DNA of 64,000 bases from Podocnemis expansa (taxonomy: Eukaryota; Chordata; Testudines; Podocnemididae): NCBI GenBank assembly GCA_007922195.1, contig ML682037.1, positions 13,526,366-13,590,365 on the forward strand, written 5' to 3'. This document shows, piece after piece, positions 26,325 to 47,000 of this stretch; within the stretch, counting starts at the first letter, position 1; each line of letters starts with the position of its first letter. Both the position numbers and the translations under genes were made by a program. The notes beneath the pieces are model-generated. The model did no database searches. It was not told the DNA's origin and saw only the letters and a program-made list of their open reading frames with translations.

Positions 26325-27771
26325 GACTGAGCCTTTTTCTCCCAGCTCAGTAGTAGGAATCAATCCTTGGGGTGGGGAAATCAGAAGCAACACAGCCAGG
26401 ATCGTATCGTGCTTCTCCAGTGGGCCACATGAAAGGACCTCTGTGCTTGCTGCCAGCCTGGTCCTTCCAGGCCAGGTTGTGACCTGTTGGTGGAAGTCAG
26501 ATCTCATGCAGCTGCTGCAGGCTGGGAAAGGCCTTGATGGCAGCACTGATTGGGTGTGCTTGACACAAAGGGCTCTGCATACTCTTTGGGCTTGATAAAA
26601 GGGGGACTCTTCATCACCAGGTCCCACAGTTCAGCCTTCTTGCAGTGATAGGCTTCCCATTCCTAAGACTTGACCTTCTCTAGGGTGGAACCTAGCTGCC
26701 ACAGAGCAGCTTTGGACGGGAAGTGAAGAGGAATCCAACGTCCAGTGGATGCTGCAGTGGGCACTGAGAGAGCAAGCAGGGAATTTGGCCAGGGTGCTGG
26801 TACTGTTGTTTCTCATGCACAGCACCATAGTGCTTGTCACAGCCCCAAGGATTACTTAAGCTCTTGGTTTTATGGCACCTCCCATGGTGTGGCGCTGCAG
26901 TCTGCTACCAGGGCACTGAGCTGAGTATGGAAACAAGCCCAAGCCATCTCATCAGCAGAGTAATTCGTGCTCCTCCAGACTGGCATCCTATTTGCATCCT
27001 ACTTAATTCAACACCACTCAGCAAACTTGCCACTGGACAACCCCAGACCCAGAGCCAATCACCTAAGAGGGTCCTGATGGAGTTTGGCTTCCTGGGGCCT
27101 GTCTCATTCAGTTACAATTCCATCCTGACTAGGTCCAGCTGTTTCTCTCATTGGAGCAGAGGTCCAGGGCCAAACAGCTCTGTTACTGCAGCAACCAAGG
27201 AGGCAAAAGGCATCAGCTGCTTTATCCCTGCTAGAGAGGAAGAATCTGGCCTTTGGAAGCTGCAGGCAGCCAGCTTTGGTTGGAACAGCATGGGGGCACA
27301 AGCTATGCCAAACCTGCCATCTCTCCAGCGCTCCTACCCTGTAGGAGTGTGTGGATTCATGCTAACTGTGTGGAAATGGAAGCAGAGCTAGCATCATTCG
27401 TGCCACCCTGGCAGTGATTCAGGATTACCATTCCCTTAGTCCTAGAGTTGCCAGTGAACCCAGGGGCTGTAAGATAATTATCCAGCCCTGGACCCTAGTG
27501 AGAGGGGAAACGCTGCAAAGCTGTGCAGTGAGGACAGGTGCCATGAGCTGGGCTGGGCCCATGTGGCAGTGATAGGTCTTTGGGGTAATCAGCCTTCCCT
27601 CTGACAAACGTTGGTCCCAGTGACAGAAAGGCCAGGACCTGACCCTGGCAGAATGACTCGTGGGACAGGCTGATGCTGGAACTGAGGCAGTCAGGAAGGG
27701 ACAGCAAGGGCCACACACTGCTGTGTGTTTGTGGCCACCAGTGTTTCGTGTAGCATAGCCTGTCTTCCTTT

Positions 27772-27912
27772 GTTCCAAAGGGGGAGCCGGGTTAGTCTAG
27801 TTCAGCAAAACGAGCAAGGAGTCCTGTGCCACGTAAAGACTAACAAATTTATTTATCACATGAGCTTTTGTGGGAGAAAATCCCACTTCATCAGACGCTT
27901 TGAAGATGGGAT
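27772..27912 (-). mobile_element. PLE 3'-end fragment, antisense, with terminal extension
   Basis: Starts with the antisense terminus (gttccaaagggggagccggg) and runs into the antisense 3' block (gcaaggagtcctgtgccac; cccacttcatcagacgctt). No second arm. Confidence 0.7.
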
Positions 27913-28307
27913 CTGCACAGTTCCCCCCGCCTCACTGTTTTCCAAGCAAACAACCTTATGGAACTGGATGTGTTTCTATGGGGAGGAGTGAATGGGCCTC
28001 CTCCCGCCAGCCCACAGCTGGAGAGTCGTGGAAGAGGAACAGGTATGAGAGAAGGAGAGAGTGACCTCCTTGAGGAGTTTTGTTGAATCATAAATAAGTG
28101 ATCTTGCTGGAGACCCACAGCAAGTAACAGGGAGAGAGGAGAAAAGCCAGCACCTTTCCTTGGGTTTTAGTGAGTCCATAGTACTGCCTGTCAAAGCAGA
28201 GCACTCAAGGTTCTGCAGCTCTCACTCACTCTAAACTTTGCAGTTTTCTGTCTCCTGTGTAACTGCGTGTCTCTCTCTCAAAGTCTGAGCTTGGCTCTCA
28301 TTCACAT

Positions 28308-28479
28308 TTTCCAAAGGGATAGCCGTGTTAGTCTAGTCCAGGAAAAAAAAAAAGGAGTCATGTGGCACTTAAAGTCATGTGCCTTCATCTGACGAAGTGG
28401 GATTTTCTCCCACAAAAGCTCACGCGAAAAATAAATGTTACTCTTTAAGTGCCACACGACTCCTTGGTTTTTTTTTTCT
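28308..28479. mobile_element. Palindromic PLE insertion with exact 12-bp target duplication
   Basis: TCTCATTCACAT flanks it at 28296-28307 and 28480-28491. The left arm has the terminal extension (ccaaagggatagccgtgtta); the right arm ends cacacgactccttgg plus a T run. The facing arms meet at the 'catctgacgaagtgggattt' block. Confidence 0.8.
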
Positions 28480-30240
28480 TCTCATTCACATACTTCTGCA
28501 TGACACTTCTCTCTCTCAGAAGCACTGCAGTTCTTCCCTTCCCATCTCACCCAAAGCAGCTTCTATATCACTATTTCATGTGGCAGTTGGTTGTGGGTCC
28601 CACTGGAAAAGAGAGTAAACTATCTGTGCAGGCACATGGCTGTTGAGATAACACATCTGTCCATTTGCAATCATTTATATATGAAGGGCCTGGGCACATT
28701 ACACACTTGATACATTTGTGTGGAGTAATTTAATCTAGATTAGCCATTTTAAAACATGATTTTTCTAAGGGTAGAAATAAAACTTTCTAACATTTTCTAT
28801 TAAATTAGTTCTCACAAAAAATGTGGAAACACCAGCTGTAAACAGTGGAGTCCTCTAACCACAGAACAGAATATGATGCTAGCAATGACAGTGCAAGCTC
28901 TCTAGCCCTGTCCCGTCAGAGTGCCTCTAGACTAGAGTCCAGGGCGTGCAGCTCTTTCAATACTTGACTTCTCTGCTGAGAATGGTTGCCAGTTATAATG
29001 GTATTTTGTTGCAGTGTAGACACCAGTCCATTGAGAACTGGAATGAGTCCTATTAAAGTATCAAAGAACCATCAACTTTTGGCCACTTTCAGTGGGAGCT
29101 TGATTTGAGATCCTGTCAGTGGTGCAAGATTGGATTGAAGCCCAGCCCCTCTGACCCTTTCCACGCACCTGAAAAATCAACACCCTAACAGACCAGGGCA
29201 GAAAAAAGTTTTGCTGTAAACCAGTGATTCTCAACGTTTTGTGGATCATGATATGCTGTCCTACAGGACACACCAACCTACCCCCTGCAGGCCAAATCCA
29301 GCCATCTCCCTGGCTGTCTGCCACACACCACTGGCAGGCAACACAGTAATGTGTCCTGACAGTGGTTGAAAAGCACTGCTCTCTAAACCAAAGAGGTGCT
29401 AACGGGTAACTGCAGTGACACTGCAGCACCCGAGTGTGCACCGTTCTGCAAGTGGGCCTGGGTATTAAAAATCCATTTGTGGTCACACCCCAACATTCAT
29501 AGGCCAGATGCCTAGTGGTGTCTTAACAGTCTAGCTCTGTAGATTTCACTGGGTCTACTCATTTACTTTGGTGTGATCAAGTCGAAAATTGACACTATCA
29601 GATGAGTAGTCCAGCCAAACACAACAGCAGGGCTCTTTACCAACTGTTGTAGAAAAAGACCTTGAAGCTCCAGCAGAGAGCTGTTTTCCAGCTGCGCTAT
29701 GCCTTTCTTCTTGAGTTCAATACTCAGATCCATGACCCCAGCAGTTTGGAGCAAGTAACTAAGGTATTGAAGCCATCTGGGGACAAAAAATGTTTTAAAT
29801 GATTTGCCAAAAACTCACCCCAGCCAGACAGAACCAGAACGGTAGAGTGATGGAGCCAGGGGCAGAGGCTGAGGGTCCCTGAGGTGCAGCCAGGTCCTTT
29901 ATCCCTCTGCTCAGGCTGGTCAGTGCAGGGAGAGACAGTGTGAGTCAGGGACTGCTCTCATTTGTGGCAGCCTCCTGAAGGCTGCCTGGGGGCTTTATCC
30001 TTTGCCCCTTTGTTGTGGGCGCTACCCCCCTTCCCTGAACATTAGCCCCCTCCATGCCCATGAACATTGGTGTGCCTCCCCCTCCGCGCCTGAGCACTGA
30101 CTCCCGAACCTCCTGCAGGCCTATCGTGTTCCTTGACACCCCAGACTGCCGCAGGGGTGCTACTGGCAGACCTGTCCTGCTCTGCCCCCGCGCCTGTCCT
30201 GGCAACTGCCCCCAGGGCTCCATGGCTGCATCTTGTCCCT

Positions 30241-30460
30241 GCCCCTCCCCTGGCAGCGCCCCCCACCTATTCACAGGTGTCCCCTGGCCCTGTCCACACC
30301 CCCTGCGATGCCCCCTGCCACCTGTGGGCACCTCCTGCCCCTGCCCCTGCCCCTCCCCTGGCAGCGCCCCCACCTATTCACAGGTGTCCCCTGGCCCTGT
30401 CCACACCCCCTGCGATGCCCCCCTGCCACCTGTGGGCACCTCCTGCCCCTCCCCCGGCAG
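30241..30460. repeat. C-rich tandem repeat upstream of SMARCD1, period about 108 bp
   Basis: The block TGGCAGCGCC...CACCTATTCACAGGTGTCCC...TGCGATGCCCC...GTGGGCACCTCCTGCCCC starts at 30251 and again at 30359. A partial third start (cggcagccccccc) lies at about 30455. The two units are nearly identical. Confidence 0.85.
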
Positions 30461-30683
30461 CCCCCCCACCCCCGGGGGCGTGTCCTGCCCCTGCCCCGCC
30501 GCTGCCTCGCGGCGGAGTCCCGGGTGCCGCCTCCCCTGCAGGGCCGCTCTCCCGCCGGCAGGGGGCGCGCGCGCGCCGGGCCCGGCCTCTATGGCGCGTC
30601 TGACGCCGCTCTGCCCGCGCGCTCCGTGGTGCGTCCGCTTCCGGCGGGGCCCGTTCCCGCCCCCCGCTTTGTGCTGGGGCAAG

Positions 30684-39749
<9,066 letters not shown>

Positions 39750-41118
39750 GCTGCCCCACTCTTCCCCTGACCAGAAGGCGTTACAGTTACTTGTGGACAC
39801 TGAGCGCTGCTGAGTTCACTGTTTAGGCCCACACCACCCCCACTCTGGCATAGAGACCTGTAGCCATTACTCACCTCTGGCAGTGCCTGTGTCCATGTGA
39901 CTCCATAGCCCCCCCAGGCTTCAGAGGTGTAACAAGCAGACAGGCTCAAAGACTCCCTCCTTGACCAATACCTTGGCAGTCCCAGAGCTCTTGTGAGCCA
40001 GCCTTATGTCTGCATTGCCTGTAATGTCCCCAGTGTCCACTATGGCTGCAGACTCAGAACTTTTCTTGAGTTCAGAAACTTACCCCAGCCCTGTCTCCAA
40101 AACTGGGCTCTAGTTCTTGCACCCCAGAGAGCATGGGGCTGGAAAGCCTTTGTCTGGGCCTGTGGATCTGTCATGCAGAGAGATGCTTGTGGCCTTTCAC
40201 TTTCCATGGTCCCATGAGGCCTGGTGGGTAAGGCTCTTACTGTGTGGTGTTCACACTGCCCCAGGGAGTGCTGCTGTCCTAGGAGGGCTCTTCTCTCCTG
40301 AGGCGGGGTTCTGTATTACAGGGACAATTGCCTTTCCCACCCTGGCTCTCCTTAGTTAAAGTTCCCTTTGGGTTCCTTAGGAAGCTAGTCCAGGCCTGAA
40401 GCATGAGGTGATAATACTTCAGCAGAGGGAGGCAGGAGCACTGAAGAGATTATGCTTCTTCATACCAAGGGAACTGCAAACGAAGCTGTAGCACCCAGCA
40501 TCAAGCAGAAATGCAGTCTTGTGGAAAGCTGCTTGTTCTTCCTGGTGCAGGGAGCGGGGATTGCAGCAACTGCACCTCCTACTTCCAGTGGGAGTCTGCA
40601 GCAGCACAAAGCCTCAGGGTCATTTGGACCAGCCTGGTGATCCTGTCTCTCTCTCTGGATGAAGTGATTGCCTCCTTGGGTGTATCCGAGGATGTGATGG
40701 GGCAGCCTGGGCCTTTACCTGACAGTCCCAAACAAATAAGCAAGTTAGCAGAAGTCAAGGCTTCTCTGCTTTGTTGTCTTCCGTGGTTGAGCACAGAATA
40801 GAATCTGGGGCTGTCACAGGGCAGATGTGGATATGGGTTTTTTCCTGGTTGGAAGAGTAGCAACCTAGAGGTTGCTTCATGAAATGAGTTGTTAGTGAAT
40901 TAATTAGTAGCACTCTTGTGACCTTTGCCCTCAGGGCATAGAGGTGGCCTCTCTTCACCTGGAGATAAATATTTCTGCTCGTATTCCGTTTTGAGACTAA
41001 AGTGAGTGGGCTCAAAATCCAGTTGGTTGTACTCCCCGATGTTAGCTGCAAAATCATGTTACTGACAAGCCACACTCACACTACCCAGGGGGCAGCTATG
41101 AAATTGTGCCCCTGTAGC

Positions 41119-41153
<35 letters not shown>

Positions 41154-41154
41154 G
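41119..41154. repeat. (GT)n(GA)n compound microsatellite
   Basis: About eight GT followed by about nine GA units, in the SMARCD1 3' UTR. Confidence 0.95.
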
Positions 41155-41423
41155 GTGACTGTGTGTACGTGATAGACTTTTAAACCTTCCTTCCTTTTTG
41201 TCTTTGAATCCTTGAAGAATTGTTCCCTTGCAGCACCGGGGGCTGAAATCTCGGTGCCAGTTAATGCAGACTGACAGCTCCTCAGGGCATGTACTAGTGA
41301 AGGATACTTGGATATTGCCTAGGCAAGTGTAGCTGTTGCAGAATTACTGTTTTTATTAACTGATTATGGTTTTTCATGGACCAAATTTTTTTGTACTGTA
41401 TCCTGTAGATGTCGCACAATTTT

Positions 41424-41429
41424 AATAAA
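41424..41429 (+). terminator. SMARCD1 polyadenylation signal AATAAA
   Basis: AATAAAAGCCTCCTGTGAAG: a canonical hexamer with a GT-containing element downstream. It is the first strong signal after the stop. Confidence 0.8.
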
Positions 41430-42404
41430 AGCCTCCTGTGAAGGAAGCCACTTCCCTCATTCTGTGCTGTTAAATGGAAGCTCCTGTAACAACTGCTGTG
41501 GAAGGGACAGAAGGACTTCCTGCTTACACCTGCAAGCCTACTGTGTAGTGAGTGCATTGAGGGAGGAACAGTGTCTTTTAGAAGGAACACAGCTTGTTTT
41601 TGTAGTCCAATTTGACACTCTTTAAAATTGTGCAGAATGTGGAGAATGCTGTTACTTATGTTGATTTTCATAAAGCTACCTGCAGAACTATGGCCTTGGC
41701 GTTAGACAAACAAGTGGCTGAGGTAATAACATGTACTGGCAAACTTCTGATCATGAGACAGACAAGCTTGTGACAGAGGTCTTCGTCAGCGCTGGGTCTC
41801 CAAAATTTCTCTGGGCCAGTAACAGGTTCCACATCTTGCAGACCTGAAAAAGAGCTCTCTGTAAGCCCCACACCCCTCACCAACAGAAGCTGGTTCAGGA
41901 AAAAAAAATACAACCTTACCTCCCCTCTTGTGATGCTGATACCCTCACTGACTAATGGCAGGATTTGGCATTACACAAAGACGAGTTCTTGCTGCTGCTG
42001 GGAAGCTAAAGTTCACTAGCTTTATCTGAGCAGTTTTTATGGTGCTTTAGAGTGAATCCTTTCTTCCTGCCTCTATGTACACTTCCCAGTTATGAGGTGG
42101 AGAAACTGAGGTGTTGGAAGGCTGTCTGCACAAATCACTAGTGACTGTTGAATGGCAGCTCTGGGATTTGTGTGAAGTTCTTGTGTCTATGGCCTGTGCT
42201 CAGCGCTCTCCTCCCCATCTCTGAGTTAGTATGTTGACCCCATGCAGCAAAATGGAAGAGTTGGCTGAAGAAAAGGTAGGTAAGAGTATGGGTTAGGAAA
42301 CTGAGGCATTGAGGTCCCCTTCCTGTTTCTGCCCCCTAGAACACTGTGCAAGTGACTTCAATTTGATAAAGGAAAAATTATTTGCAGGCTTCAGAGAAGC
42401 AACT

Positions 42405-42690
42405 TTTTTTAAGCAGAACCACAGAGTCCTGGGATACTGTTAAAGAGTATCCGATTTATTTATTGCAGGAGCTTTTATGCATAAAATCCCACTTCATCAG
42501 ACATATGAAAAGGAAGCCCCTTCTCTGCACTTCCCCCACATCGTGCAGTTTCCCTTTTGTGTGTCTGGTGAAGGGGGCTTTTACTCATGAAAGCTCATGT
42601 GATAAACAAAAAGGATTGTCTTTAGAAGTGCCTCAGGACTCCTTGTTTGTGTTGCCGAACTGGACTAACACAGCTGCTGCATTGGAGATT
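42405..42690. mobile_element. Palindromic PLE insertion, diverged
   Basis: The left arm has antisense 'cagagtcctgggatactgtt' and 'aaatcccacttcatcagaca'. The right arm has 'ctcatgaaagctcatgtga' and 'ggactccttgtttgtgttg', then the extension 'ctggactaacacagctgctg'. No clear target duplication. Confidence 0.65.
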
Positions 42691-42747
42691 GTTTTCAAAG
42701 TCTGAAAGTCCCAGCTGCTTGGTTCTTAAATGCCATTTTTTGCCATG

Positions 42748-43283
42748 TCCCAAAGGGGTGGCCGTGTTTGTCTAGTAAAGCAAAAAAAGCAAGGAGTCCT
42801 GACTAACAGGTTTGTTTATTGCATGAGCTTTCGTGGGAGAATCCCACTTTGTCAGATGCTTTGAAGAGGGAGAACTTACAGAATTGGATGAAAATAAATG
42901 CAGGGGAGTGAGAGACATGGGATCAGCTCATACTGCAACAGCAAATCAGAGCATTTGTAAGGATTGAAACTCTAGGAAACAGCACACGGATGTTGAAGTC
43001 AAATTACCTGTTGTGTGAAAAGAATCCATAGTCATGATTCAGGCCTGCTTTCACACAATTTAATTTGCATATTAGGTCGATTTTGGCAGTTTCTTTTTGA
43101 AGTCTCGATGTCCCATTGATTTTCTTGATGAGCTGATCCCATGTCTTACACTCCCCTGCATTTATTTTCATCCAATTCTGTAAGTTCCCCATCTTCAAAG
43201 CATCTGACAAAGTGGGATATTCTCCCACAAAAGCTCATGTGATAGATAAATCTGTTAGTCTTTAAGTGCCAGAGGACTCCTTG
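42748..43283. mobile_element. PLE insertion, 536 bp, palindromic, with exact 14-bp target duplication
   Basis: CATTTTTTGCCATG flanks it at 42734-42747 and 43284-43297. The left arm is antisense and includes coding sequence on the minus strand (about 43004-43120) that matches the C-terminal end of a PLE protein: LQKETAKIDLICKLN followed by AGLNHDYGFFSHN. The right arm is the sense 3' block ending gaggactccttg, without the terminal extension that the left arm has. Confidence 0.85.
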
Positions 43284-43665
43284 CATTTTTTGCCATGACA
43301 CTGCAAAGCCCGAAAGCTGCCTTGGGTATAATAAAGAGCCTGTGTGCTTCAAAGCCTTGCTGGTCTGAGTCCGAGATTGCTCAACCCTAGCCATGCGCTG
43401 CTTGTCTTGTGGAAAGCCTCAGTCTTTGGGCTTTAAAACAAAATGTTCCCACCTACAAGGGTTGCTGCTGTTCTCCTACCACCCCTGAACTGGCTGGCTG
43501 AGGGAGCCTGGCCTGGGGTGGTGAATGTGCTTTGTCCCTTCTGTGTAAATGTGTTACTCTGGCCTGCTCAGGGCTTTGGAGCTGAGCTCCTGATAGTTTG
43601 TGCCAGGGAGACATTTCATCAGGCGTCTGCTGAGACTGGCCTTCCCACCCGATGCGTGGCTAGGC

Positions 43666-43859
43666 CGGTGGTTTCCAAACCCATGGCTTGGGACCCTGTC
43701 CTGCGTGGCAGACCCTCGAGAATTGGGCCAGGGTGCCCTCAACTGCCATCACCAAAGACTGGCAGGCGTTGCTGGAAGACGGGATTGGTGGGTCAAAGCC
43801 ATAACTGACTTTAAAACCGGGGGCCTGAGGGCAAGCGTTTGAAAAAGGATCCAGCGCAG
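43666..43859. mobile_element. hAT-type MITE immediately upstream of GPD1
   Basis: The left end CGGTGGTTTCCAAAC and interior (ggcttgggaccctg, aaagactggcaggcgttgc, ggtgggtcaaagccataac) match the copies at 25277 and 54135. The right end is less clear (gtttgaaaaagg, then extra bases). Flanks ggctaggc (43658-43665) and ggctaagg (43860-43867) agree at 6 of 8. It ends about 185 bp before the GPD1 ATG. Confidence 0.6.
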
Positions 43860-43879
43860 GGCTAAGGCTCCCTGCTGGC

Positions 43880-44044
43880 TCCCACTCAGCGCTTTGCAGA
43901 GCCGGGGGGGCGGCGACCGCACCCCGCCTCCCCCTGTCCCCTCCCAGCGGGGGGCGTGGCGTGCAGCCTCGGGGGCGTGGCCAGGCCGGCCGCCGTGCGG
44001 GGGATTTAAATCCCCCCGGGCAGGGGCGCCGGCACTCGCCGACC
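43880..44044 (+). promoter_or_regulatory. GPD1 proximal promoter with TATA-like palindrome
   Basis: GC-rich sequence contains TTTAAAT centred at about 44007. It sits in an exact 18-bp palindrome (43999-44016) of five G, ATTTAAAT and five C. A TATA-type box there would place the start of transcription near 44035, leaving a leader of about 10 nt before ATG 44045; otherwise a TSS further upstream is needed. GGGGCGTGG-type GC/Kruppel-like boxes occur at about 43951 and 43972. Confidence 0.6.
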
Positions 44045-47000
44045 ATGGGCGGCCGGAGGGTCTGTATCGTGGGCTCCGGCAACTGGTGAGCGCCCCGGGA
44101 GCCTTCCGGCCCCGTGTCCCGGCCCCGGCACTTGGCCGCGGGCCCCTTTCCCTGACACAGACCGGCGGTGGGGTGGGGTGGGGGGGTCTCAGGTCTTTGC
44201 CTGGGGCCCGTCCCCCCCTGACCTGGGGCCTCTGCTCCCTGCAGGGGCTCGGCCATCGCCAAGCTGGTGGGCAGCAATGCGGCCAGGCTGGAGCAGTTTG
44301 ACACCACAGTGACCATGTGGGTATTCGAAGAGGAGGTGGGTGGAAAAAAGCTCACCGAGATCATCAACACCCAGCATGAAAACGTCAAATACCTGCCAGG
44401 GCACAAGCTGCCTCCCAACGTGGTGAGTCCAAGCTTCCCTGGGGGAGGACGCACGGAAGCCAGGCCACCCCCCGGCGGGGGCTGGTTCCTGCGGTTGCAC
44501 AAGCACCTTTTGCACCAGAGCGCTGACAGGCTGAGGTGTGGCAGCCGCCTCTGGTCTGGGGGGTAGCCAGCAAACAGGGAACAACGCACTGTGGGCAAAG
44601 GCCCCCTGAATGGTATTCCTAGGGTGCCAGCCTGGATCGCCCACTCAGCTCCTGGGGGGGGAGGGCACAGGCCAGCCCCAGGGAAATGAAGAGATTTCCA
44701 AGTCTGCTGGCCAGCACAATGGGCCAGGAACAGCTTGCTGGGTGACCGCAATGCCAGCAGTGCTGGGGTGGACCCCTGCAGTTGTTCGCCCTGATGGACT
44801 AGGGAGACATGGCACAGCCTTAGCACTTTTGAAAAGCCACTGGCAGCAACTGGTTCCCTCCCCTGCTTCAGCAAAGCCCCAAAAGGCAGCTGTGGAGAGA
44901 AGCTGGCCTGGCTCTCCCAGGGGCATGCTGCAGCTCAAGGCCTGGTTTCAAAAGTCTTGTCTCCTTGGCAACTGAGGTAATAAATAACCATCTGCTCCGG
45001 GTGTCTAACTGCTCTGGTTCCCTGACGCTGGGAGACAGCTGGGAGGGCTTCATCAACCTGCTTGTTTGTGCTCAGTTATTCACGCAGTGACCTTGGACTG
45101 CAGGCACCTTTTCCCGACAGAGTGTCTTCTCCCACCCATGGGTTAGCTGACCCTGTTTCTCCCCCACGGCCTCGCATGCGCTGCCTCACTGCTGTACTGC
45201 AGCCCTGACTGGTGCTCCAGGCTGAATGGGACCAGAGCTCCCAGCTCGTGTTTCGCAGGGGGGTCAGGCATGCAAAGAGCCCCTGTCTCTCCAGAGGGCT
45301 GTGCTGGTTCAGGGGCAGCTTCCACCGTTACAGAACCACATGCCAGCAGGAGGAACAACAGGGTTACAGCTGGGTCCCTGTGTAGGCCTACGGTCTCCCC
45401 ATCCAAGTCTCATCACTTTTCCCCGTTCCAGGTTCTCTGGTCTTGCTCCCAGTCCTCTTGGATGGCTGTGCTATATCCATCCTGCTCATGGGCTGAGTCT
45501 TCCTCCAGGTTGTGTTGTGCCAGCTTTAAGGCTCTTCTGCCTCACTGAACTCTACACAAAGACCCTGCTTGAACTCAGGGCTTGACGGGCAAATGTCATG
45601 GGTGACGTGTCATGCTGGCCGTGTCCTTGCAGAACATGCTTCCTGATGGGGGCCCTTCTGGCACCCACTTGTGCCTCACCACCCTTCCTAGTACCGTCCG
45701 ACAGTGTGGCTGGTCCCTTGTGGCACTTGGTGTCATGGACACAGCTCCTTGGTGATGAGCCTGTTCCCTTACAGGTGGCAGTGCCAGATCTGCTGAAAGC
45801 TTCGTCTGGGGCAGATATCCTCATCTTTGTGGTGCCCCACCAGTTCATTGGCAAAATCTGTGACCAGCTCAAAGGCCATGTGCAGAGGGAGGCCATTGGG
45901 GTCTCGCTCATCAAGGTGTGAGGAGGGGGTGGCTTGGTCTGGGAACCTGGCTTGCTGGGGTGGTAGTGAGCCCTGGCTAGGGCCTGGGTTGGTCAAGGAA
46001 GGGTGCTGTGGGTGCAGGAGGTGGAGGTGAACAAGTCATATGCTGAGGAGGGACAGCCTGAGGGATTTTTAGTGGGAGTGGTCCTGCTTTTAGCAGGGGT
46101 TGGACTAAATGACCTCATGAGGTCTCTTCCAGCCCTATGATTCTATGATTTTTAACCAGGAAGCTGGGTTTCCTGAGTAGACCAGGGATGTTGGGGCCAG
46201 ATGTGGATTTGCTGGGGGGAGAGCAGGCAGGGTAGCTTGAAAGAGGACTACGTATGGGTTGTTGAGTGCAGGGGGATGGGGGGGGACTATGGATAGGGCT
46301 CTGGGAGGAATGAGTAGGATGAGAGAATATGGAGAGGCTAGTGAAGGGGGGATGGGGTCTGGGACGATCTGGGGTGGGGGTTAGGGGACTGGGGATGCCC
46401 AGGTGGGGGACAGAAGCAGAAAGATTAGTGCAGATAGAGCCCAAGGGATGCAGAGAGGACTGCAGCTAAGGGAGGTTGGGAAATAGTGGCTGGCCAATTC
46501 CCTGGGAGAAAAACTCTTGTCCCTGGTTGCATTGCAGGGGGTGGAGGAGGGCCCAGAAGGGCTGAAGCTGATCTCAGATGTTATCCAGGAGTCGCTGGGC
46601 ATCGAGATGAGCGTCCTGATGGGGGCCAACATTGCCAATGAAGTGGCAGAAGAGAAGTTCTGTGAAACGACCATTGGTACTAAGCCAATCCTCCTCCCCC
46701 ACTATTGCCTCTCATCCTGGCACTGAGGGCACAGGACCACAAAGGGCTGAAATGTCCCCTTATCCTCTTGCCCCCACCCTCCCTGGATACTGCCAGGCTT
46801 CCCTCCCAGGATAGGGCTGGTATGGAGGCTGGGGAGGGCTCTCTGCATCAGTCAGATGCTGAGGCCAGATGCCAGTGCCATCAGGCTTGTGCTGCCACTG
46901 TGGTGTTACAGAAGGGCTTCGTCCTCCACAATGTGTCCCTGCACCACAGGGTGGGGTCTTCGCCTTCCCCGGTGTGAGCATGAGAACCTGTGGGTAGTGC

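Larger units (their letters stand above)
22880..26345 (+). other. ASIC1: Probable ASIC1 3' UTR and end of transcript
   Basis: No coding signal follows the ASIC1 stop. From about 25690 the sequence becomes AU-rich, with T-rich runs and an imperfect TA repeat at 26010-26079. The first good AATAAA is at 26319-26324, which would give a 3' UTR of about 3.4 kb. A small hAT-type repeat (25277-25443) lies inside it. Transcript data are needed to fix the end; an earlier alternative site is possible. Confidence 0.5.
26346..30240. other. ASIC1-SMARCD1 intergenic region
   Basis: No exon is recognisable on either strand. PLE fragments are at 27772 and 28308. A hAT-like small element with CAGTGATTCTCAAC/GTTGAAAAGCACTG ends lies at about 29222-29384. 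From about 29900 the sequence becomes C-rich and grades into the SMARCD1 CpG island. Confidence 0.6.
39750..41450 (+). other. SMARCD1: SMARCD1 3' UTR
   Basis: Non-coding sequence from the TAA to the polyA signal at 41424. It contains a (GT)n(GA)n microsatellite at 41119-41154. The length, about 1.7 kb, is typical for a SMARCD1 transcript. Confidence 0.8.

Noticed and set aside
43310..43345. AATAAA-like motif followed by 'gagcctgtgtgcttc' resembling a retroviral LTR R region
   Set aside because: No LTR boundaries, duplication or neighbouring retroviral sequence.
43660..44874. 404-codon minus-strand frame across GPD1 exons 1-2
   Set aside because: Antisense to verified GPD1 exons; GC-driven.
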